From positions 17,382,501-17,446,500 of the forward strand of contig CM073886.1 of assembly GCA_037176705.1 (NCBI GenBank): a DNA stretch of 64,000 nt. Direction: 5' to 3'. The notes beneath the pieces were generated by a model, which made no database searches, had not been told where the DNA came from, and saw only the letters and a list, made by a program, of their open reading frames with translations. The translations under genes and the position numbers were made by a program. Below are positions 59,358-64,000 of this stretch, piece by piece. The stretch comes from Molossus alvarezi. Taxonomy: Eukaryota > Chordata > Mammalia > Chiroptera > Molossidae. Numbering within the stretch: the first letter of the stretch is position 1; every line of letters starts with the position of its first letter.

Positions 59358-59575
59358 ATTTTATTTTATTTTATTTTATTTTATTTTATTTTATTTTATT
59401 TTATTGATTGATTTGAGAGGAAGGGAGGGAGAAAGGGAGAAATATCGATTATTGTTGTTCCACTTATTTGTGCATTCATTGGTTGATTGTTTTATGTGCC
59501 CTGACCGGAGACCAATCCCAAAACCTTGGCAAATCGGGAGGAGGCTCTAACCAATTGAATTATCCGACCAGGGCC
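59358..59575 (-). mobile_element. Canonical VES SINE with (TTTTA)n tail
   Basis: Antisense. Unlike the others, it keeps the classic VES middle (ccacttatttgtgcattcat and ggttgattgt) and a pentamer tail at 59358-59405. Confidence 0.9.
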
Positions 59576-59591
59576 AGAAATCTTACTCTGT

Positions 59592-59846
59592 TTTTTGTTT
59601 TTGTTTTTTAATCCTCACTGGAGGATATTTTTCCATTGACTTTTAGACAGAGTGGAAGGGAGGGAGGGAAAGAGAGAGAAAGAGCAATGAGAGAGAGACA
59701 CGTTGACTGGTTGCCTCTCGCATGATCCCGACTCCCGTTGGGGACTGAATCTGCAACCCAGGTACGTGCCCTTGACCGGAAATCGAACCCACGACCCCTA
59801 GGTCTGAGGGCTAATGCTCTAACCACGGATACAACCAGCCAGGGCC
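59592..59846 (-). mobile_element. Hairpin-tailed SINE, older type
   Basis: Antisense; atcctcactggaggat, body, head ending accagccagggc. Lies 17 bp from the canonical VES. Confidence 0.9.
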
Positions 59847-59967
59847 AGAAACATTATTCTTAATGGGGCATCTGTGGGTGGGCTTAAGGGGGTCTGCGAA
59901 TCCCCCTACACTTGCTTTCAAAATGTGTGTCCATATGTGCACTTTTCTGGGGAAGGGTCTATTACTC

Positions 59968-60043
59968 TTTTTTTTTTATCCTCACCCAAGGACATTTTTT
60001 CATTTTTTTGTTCAGATAGAGTGGGAGGGAGAGAGAGGAGGAG

Positions 60044-60097
<54 letters not shown>

Positions 60098-60231
60098 CGT
60101 GAAAGGGACACATGGAGTGGCTGCCACCCACGGGACCCAACCAGGGCCGGGGACAAACTTCAACCCAGGTACATGCCCTTAGTGAGAACCCCAGGCCGAC
60201 ACTCTAACTGCTGAGCCAAATCGGCCAGGGC
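59968..60231 (-). mobile_element. Hairpin-tailed SINE with expanded GA tract
   Basis: Antisense; target duplication GGGTCTATTACTC (59955-59967) and GGGTCTGTTACTC (60232-60244). The CT-rich body has grown into a 48-nt (GA)n run at 60046-60093. Confidence 0.92.
60046..60093. repeat. (GA)n microsatellite within a SINE
   Basis: About 24 uninterrupted GA units. Confidence 0.92.
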
Positions 60232-60401
60232 GGGTCTGTTACTCTCAGTAAGTTTATTCATTCACTCATTCAGTAGACTAACACTCTCCCAGCCTTAGCT
60301 GCCTTGTTTTGCTACATTGATGAGAAAAGGGAAAAACCAAAAAAGTAGCAAAGGGCCTTTCTCTTGGGGGAGGGGAGAAGATACATACAGTCTAATAATT
60401 T

Positions 60402-60640
60402 GTTTTTAATCCTCACCTGAGGATATTTTTCTATTTATCTTCAGATGGAGTGGGAGGAAGAGAAAAGGAGAGAGAGAAACATCCACGTGAGAGGAACACA
60501 TCACCTGGTTCCCTCCCGCACGACCCCGACTAGGGCCAGAACGAACCACAAAGGAGGTACGTGCCCTTGACCAGAATCAAACCCATGACTCATTGGTCAG
60601 CAGGCCGACATGATACCGCTGAGACAAACCAGCCAGGGCC
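60402..60640 (-). mobile_element. Hairpin-tailed SINE, older type
   Basis: Antisense; perfect atcctcacctgaggat, body, head ending accagccagggc. Confidence 0.9.
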
Positions 60641-60689
60641 ATTCTTACAATTTTTTTAATTGATGACCCTTAAATTAATTTTTCAGAAG

Positions 60690-60860
60690 GGTCTGGGAAC
60701 CTAAAAAGGATAAAGGTCCTGCAAGATGCAAAGGCTTGGAAGGTGTACATGAGGATCCCCAGGGGAATTTGTAAACATGCAGATTCCAGGGCTTTGAGCT
60801 CCTGGGCTCCTGACAGGGCAGCATGGGGAGAGGCCCAGGAATCCAAACTTTTGGCAAGTC
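60690..60860 (-). repeat. MER5-like hAT element
   Basis: gaggatccccaggggaattt, gtaaacatgcagattccagg and gcctcaggaatcc-like order of a MER5-type element. Confidence 0.55.
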
Positions 60861-61483
60861 CCTCTGAGAAGCTAGGAGCCAGGGATCTTGCATTCAGCCC
60901 CTGGATGCTCAGGCAGGGAGCTCTTAACAGACCTTCCTGCCACTTCCCCTGTGAACTTGGCTGTCTGGCTCCTCTCTCAAGCACACACCCCCTACCCTAC
61001 CCCCGAGGCAGGGAGTTCCTCACTGACTGATGGGGGCCTGGGCAATTCCCTATGGTCCTGTGGTGAATTGCTTCCAGTGTCTGAGGTCAGGACAGGGCCT
61101 GGAGGGCACCAAGGAACTTGCCTCCAGACAGCTGATGGAGCCCAGCAGGTTATCAGGGAGGAGTCAAGGCTTCAGAATACAGGTGGGGGCCCACCTGGGA
61201 CCTGCAGAAGCCTCAACTTAGCACAGAGCTTGGTCACCAGGACCCCTTCCCTACACCCCAAGTGGGCCACAGACAGAGGTTCAGGAGGGAATCTTGTTAG
61301 TCCCTCTGCTTTTGCCCATGTCACAGGTCTGCCTGGAAACCCTTTCCTAACCCATCCCCGTTACCTTCTCTGCAGGGGCTCTCTTTGGGGGCTAAGTGGC
61401 CTCTGATGCTCAGGGCAGCCCTGTCGCTGGGGAGGAAGCCATCAGATGACCGGTGGGAAGGGGTGGTTAAATAACTCTGGGTG

Positions 61484-61696
61484 GCCCTGGCCAGTGTGGC
61501 GCAGTTGGTGGAGCACCATCCTGTGCACAGAAACGTCGCCAGTTGGATTCTCGGTCAGGGCACATGTCCAGGTTGTGGGTTTGGTCCAGTTGGGGTGCGT
61601 ACAGGCAATCATCCGTGTTTCTCTCTCACACTGATGTTTTTTTTCTCTCTCTCTCCCTCTAAAAAATCAGTAAAGTATATTTTGTAAAAAAAAGAG
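61484..61696 (+). mobile_element. VES-type SINE
   Basis: Head ccctggccagtgtggcgcag, end aaaaatcagtaaagtatatt with A-run. Confidence 0.9.
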
Positions 61697-61944
61697 ATCT
61701 TTAAAGAAAAAATAACCAGGTGCATCCACACCAGGAAAGACCCGCCCCTGGAAAGAATGAGAAGCGAGGTGGAGCCCTGCCGAGACACTCGACAAGCCGA
61801 TGGCAGAAGCAGAGCATGGGACAGGGTCAGGGAGAGAATGCACAGACACGTGTACACACGTGCAAAGAGAACATCTGGAAGGATCCAAAAGAAACTTAGC
61901 CATGAGTCCCCTCAGGAGAGACAAGAGAGAAACCGAACATTTGG

Positions 61945-62662
61945 ACTTTTTTCTTTTCTTTTCTTATTTTTATTTTTGTTACAGATGTTTCTCCTTTTTT
62001 ACCCCATTGACACCCTCCTCCCCATCCCTCCCACCCCGTCCCCGGCTTCGGCTTCGTTGTCCATGTCCATTGGTTATGCGTACATGCATATAAGTTTTGT
62101 GGTTTATCTCTTCCCTCCCCCACCCAGTCCCTCTTCTGGGGATTGTCAGTCTGTACCCCACTTCCAGGTCTCTGGGTCTACCCTATTCCTCAGACTGTTA
62201 TGTTCATTATATTCCGCAAATAAGTGAGATCATGTGGTATTTGTCTTTTTCTGCTTGGATTGTTTTGCTTAGGATCATACTTTCCAGGTCCCTCCATGTC
62301 GTCTCAAAGGATAAGAGATCTTTCTTTCTTACAGCTGCATAGTACTCCATTGTGTATATGTACCACTGCTTTTTTATCCATTCTTCTACTGATGGACACT
62401 TGGGCTGTTTCCAGATCTTAGCTATTGTAAATAGTGCTGCTATGAACATGGGGGTACATATATTCTTTCTGATTGGTGTTTCAGGCTTCATAGGGTATAT
62501 TCCTAGAAGTGGGATCACTGGGTCAAATAGCAAATCAATTTTTAATTTTTTGAGGTAACACCATATTGTTTTCCATAGTGGCTGCACCAGTCTGCATTCC
62601 CACCAGCAGTGCACTAGAGTCCCCTTTTCTCCACACCCTCGCCAACACTTGTTGTTTGATGA
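61945..62662 (-). mobile_element. 5'-truncated L1 (ORF2 C-terminus and 3' UTR)
   Basis: Antisense L1. From 62614 down to 62207 an uninterrupted 135-codon frame matches the ORF2 C-terminus ([47 protein letters not shown]). The 3' UTR and a T-run (the A-tail in reverse) end at about 61947. The open frame suggests a younger copy than the other L1 pieces here. Confidence 0.9.
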
Positions 62663-62778
62663 TGGATTTTTTTTTATTAAAAATTTTTATTTCTATTTTT
62701 TGGTATGTGCTTGAATTGCTTTTTCAATGGCTTTTCCCAGTTACTTTTTAAAAACTTGTTTTAAAATGACCCAAATCT

Positions 62779-63018
62779 CCCTGGCTGGTTTGGGTCAGCA
62801 GTTAGAGCGTCGGCCTGTGGACCAATGAGTCACGGGTTTGATTCTGGTCAAGAGCAGGTGCCCCAGTTGAGGTTCCTCTCTGGCCCTGGTCAGGTCTTGT
62901 GGGAGGCAACCAGTTGATGAGTCCCTCTCACATAGATGTTTCTCTCTCTCTCCCTCACTCCCAGTCTATCTGATGATAAACAGAAAAATATCCTCAGGTG
63001 AGAGGAAAAAAAGGATAA
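62779..63018 (+). mobile_element. Hairpin-tailed SINE, older type
   Basis: Head tccctggctggtttgggtca, degraded hairpin atcctcaggtgagagg, A-rich tail. Confidence 0.87.
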
Positions 63019-63359
63019 ATAACCAAAATCTGTCATTCTCTTTTCCCAGGGCCTTCTCTTTACCCGCTCCCCATCCCCCAACTTTGTGCTCCCCCACACT
63101 CTTTGGTTCTAACCTCCTTGTTGGAAGAGGACTGGGAGATACTGGCAGATAAGGATTAGGAAGAAATGAAATTTGGGGAACAGAGAACCCATGCTGAGGA
63201 AGGTGGCCACTCTACCACTCAGTTGCTGAGCGTCTGACAGCTGAGACGAAGGTACAAACAAGTACAAAGCCCACTGGGATGAGCTTGGAAAGAAGCACCT
63301 TGTCGGGGATCCAGAGCTGGGGAGCAGCCTGGGGACACCCGGGTGGGCGTCCTCGCTCA

Positions 63360-63520
63360 GTCCCTTTCAGCTGTGCGAAAGTGGGAAAGTCACTTTCCTT
63401 CTTGGAGCCTCCATGTTCCTCATCTGTGAGTGGGCACAACTGTAACATCCCGCTCATAGGGTGAGCTCCAGGGTGTAAGTACTTAGCATGCCCCCTGGCA
63501 GTTAGTGAGGGCTCAGCAAA
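63360..63520 (+). repeat. MIR fragment
   Basis: tccatgttcctcatctgtga and cccctggcagttagtgaggg, sense. Confidence 0.65.
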
Positions 63521-63739
63521 TGGGAAGGGGTACATCTGTAGCTGGAGGCCGATGCTTGTGGGGCCGAGGGGTACATGCTATTACAAGAACTCCAAATGGT
63601 CTCCAAACTCTGGACCCACCTTCCCAATCTCCTTTCCCCACACCCCTAGGAAGGTAAAGGTCCACTTAGGGGAGGGAGCCAGACTAGGGACCTCCAGGGG
63701 AGCAGGCTTACAGCTCAGCTGCTGAGTAACAGCCATGAC

Positions 63740-63930
63740 ACTGATGATATTAATGCCATTTTTCATTTATTGGGAGTGATTCCATGCCAAGCAACATGGC
63801 GTGTGCCTGACATGCCTTAGCTGATTTATTGTCCCCAAGGACCACCCCCACCCTGCTGTGAAGCAGACCAGCCCTCAGCTCAGGAGAAGCCCTGTCTCAT
63901 GTTCCAGGGAAGGGCACTAAGGTCCTGAGA
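63740..63930 (-). repeat. MIR fragment at the right edge
   Basis: tgccaagcaacatggcgtgt and gaagggcactaaggtcctga, antisense. Confidence 0.55.
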
Positions 63931-64000
63931 GGCAGGCACAGGCTGGTTCCCAGGTCCGCCAGCTCAGGTGCTGGCGCTATTGGACCCCCACCCCCTCCAC

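Larger units (their letters stand above)
58421..64000. other. Intergenic region upstream of PPL
   Basis: Mostly repeats: MIR, a canonical VES, five further SINEs, a MER5-like element and a 5'-truncated L1. Segments 58741-59350, 60860-61480 and 63020-63360 show no recognisable feature. No exon of a further gene was found up to the right edge. Confidence 0.7.

Noticed and set aside
58421..64000. First exon of SEC14L5, the next gene in human order
   Set aside because: No matching coding segment or second CpG island is visible; it probably lies beyond the right edge.

Overview
The window is nuclear DNA from a placental mammal and almost certainly from a bat. About 40 copies of tRNA-derived SINEs of the chiropteran VES kind are scattered through it, over an older layer of L1, L2, MIR and hAT-type fossils. 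The bat family cannot be fixed from the sequence alone. The common young SINE ends in a small hairpin just before its A-tail.

Two protein genes are present and they converge tail to tail. From the left edge to about 10.04 kb on the + strand lies the 3' half of UBN1 (ubinuclein-1, a subunit of the HIRA histone H3.3 chaperone complex): six coding exons, 564 visible residues, and a 2.1 kb 3' UTR. From about 10.2 kb to 58 kb on the - strand lies the whole of PPL (periplakin, a cytolinker of desmosomes and the cornified envelope). I placed all 22 coding exons with GT-AG borders. They sum to 5271 nt, giving 1756 codons plus a stop, the length I know for human PPL. The last exon (887 codons) holds most of the rod and the C-terminal linker. 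Exon 1 lies in a CpG island near 57-58.4 kb. The poly(A) sites of the two genes are about 170 bp apart.

Layout: 1-7.9 kb UBN1 exons and introns; 7.94-10.04 kb UBN1 3' UTR; 10.2-11.07 kb PPL 3' UTR; 11.07-30.1 kb PPL exons 22 to 3; 30.1-36.3 kb intron 2; 36.3-57.9 kb exon 2 and the 21.5 kb intron 1; 57.0-58.4 kb promoter island; 58.4-64 kb intergenic DNA made mostly of SINEs, a 5'-truncated L1 and MIR fossils. No other gene, RNA gene or mobile system was found. In human the next gene on this side is SEC14L5, but none of its exons is recognisable here.

The less ordinary signals are: a very regular 60-residue repeat in the periplakin rod; an exact 23-bp copy of PPL exon 22 in the neighbouring intron; two retroposed SINE 'heads' that stop at the same place; the conserved 3' hairpin of the SINE family; inverted SINE pairs able to form double-stranded RNA; and a 26-bp G-rich minisatellite in PPL intron 1.
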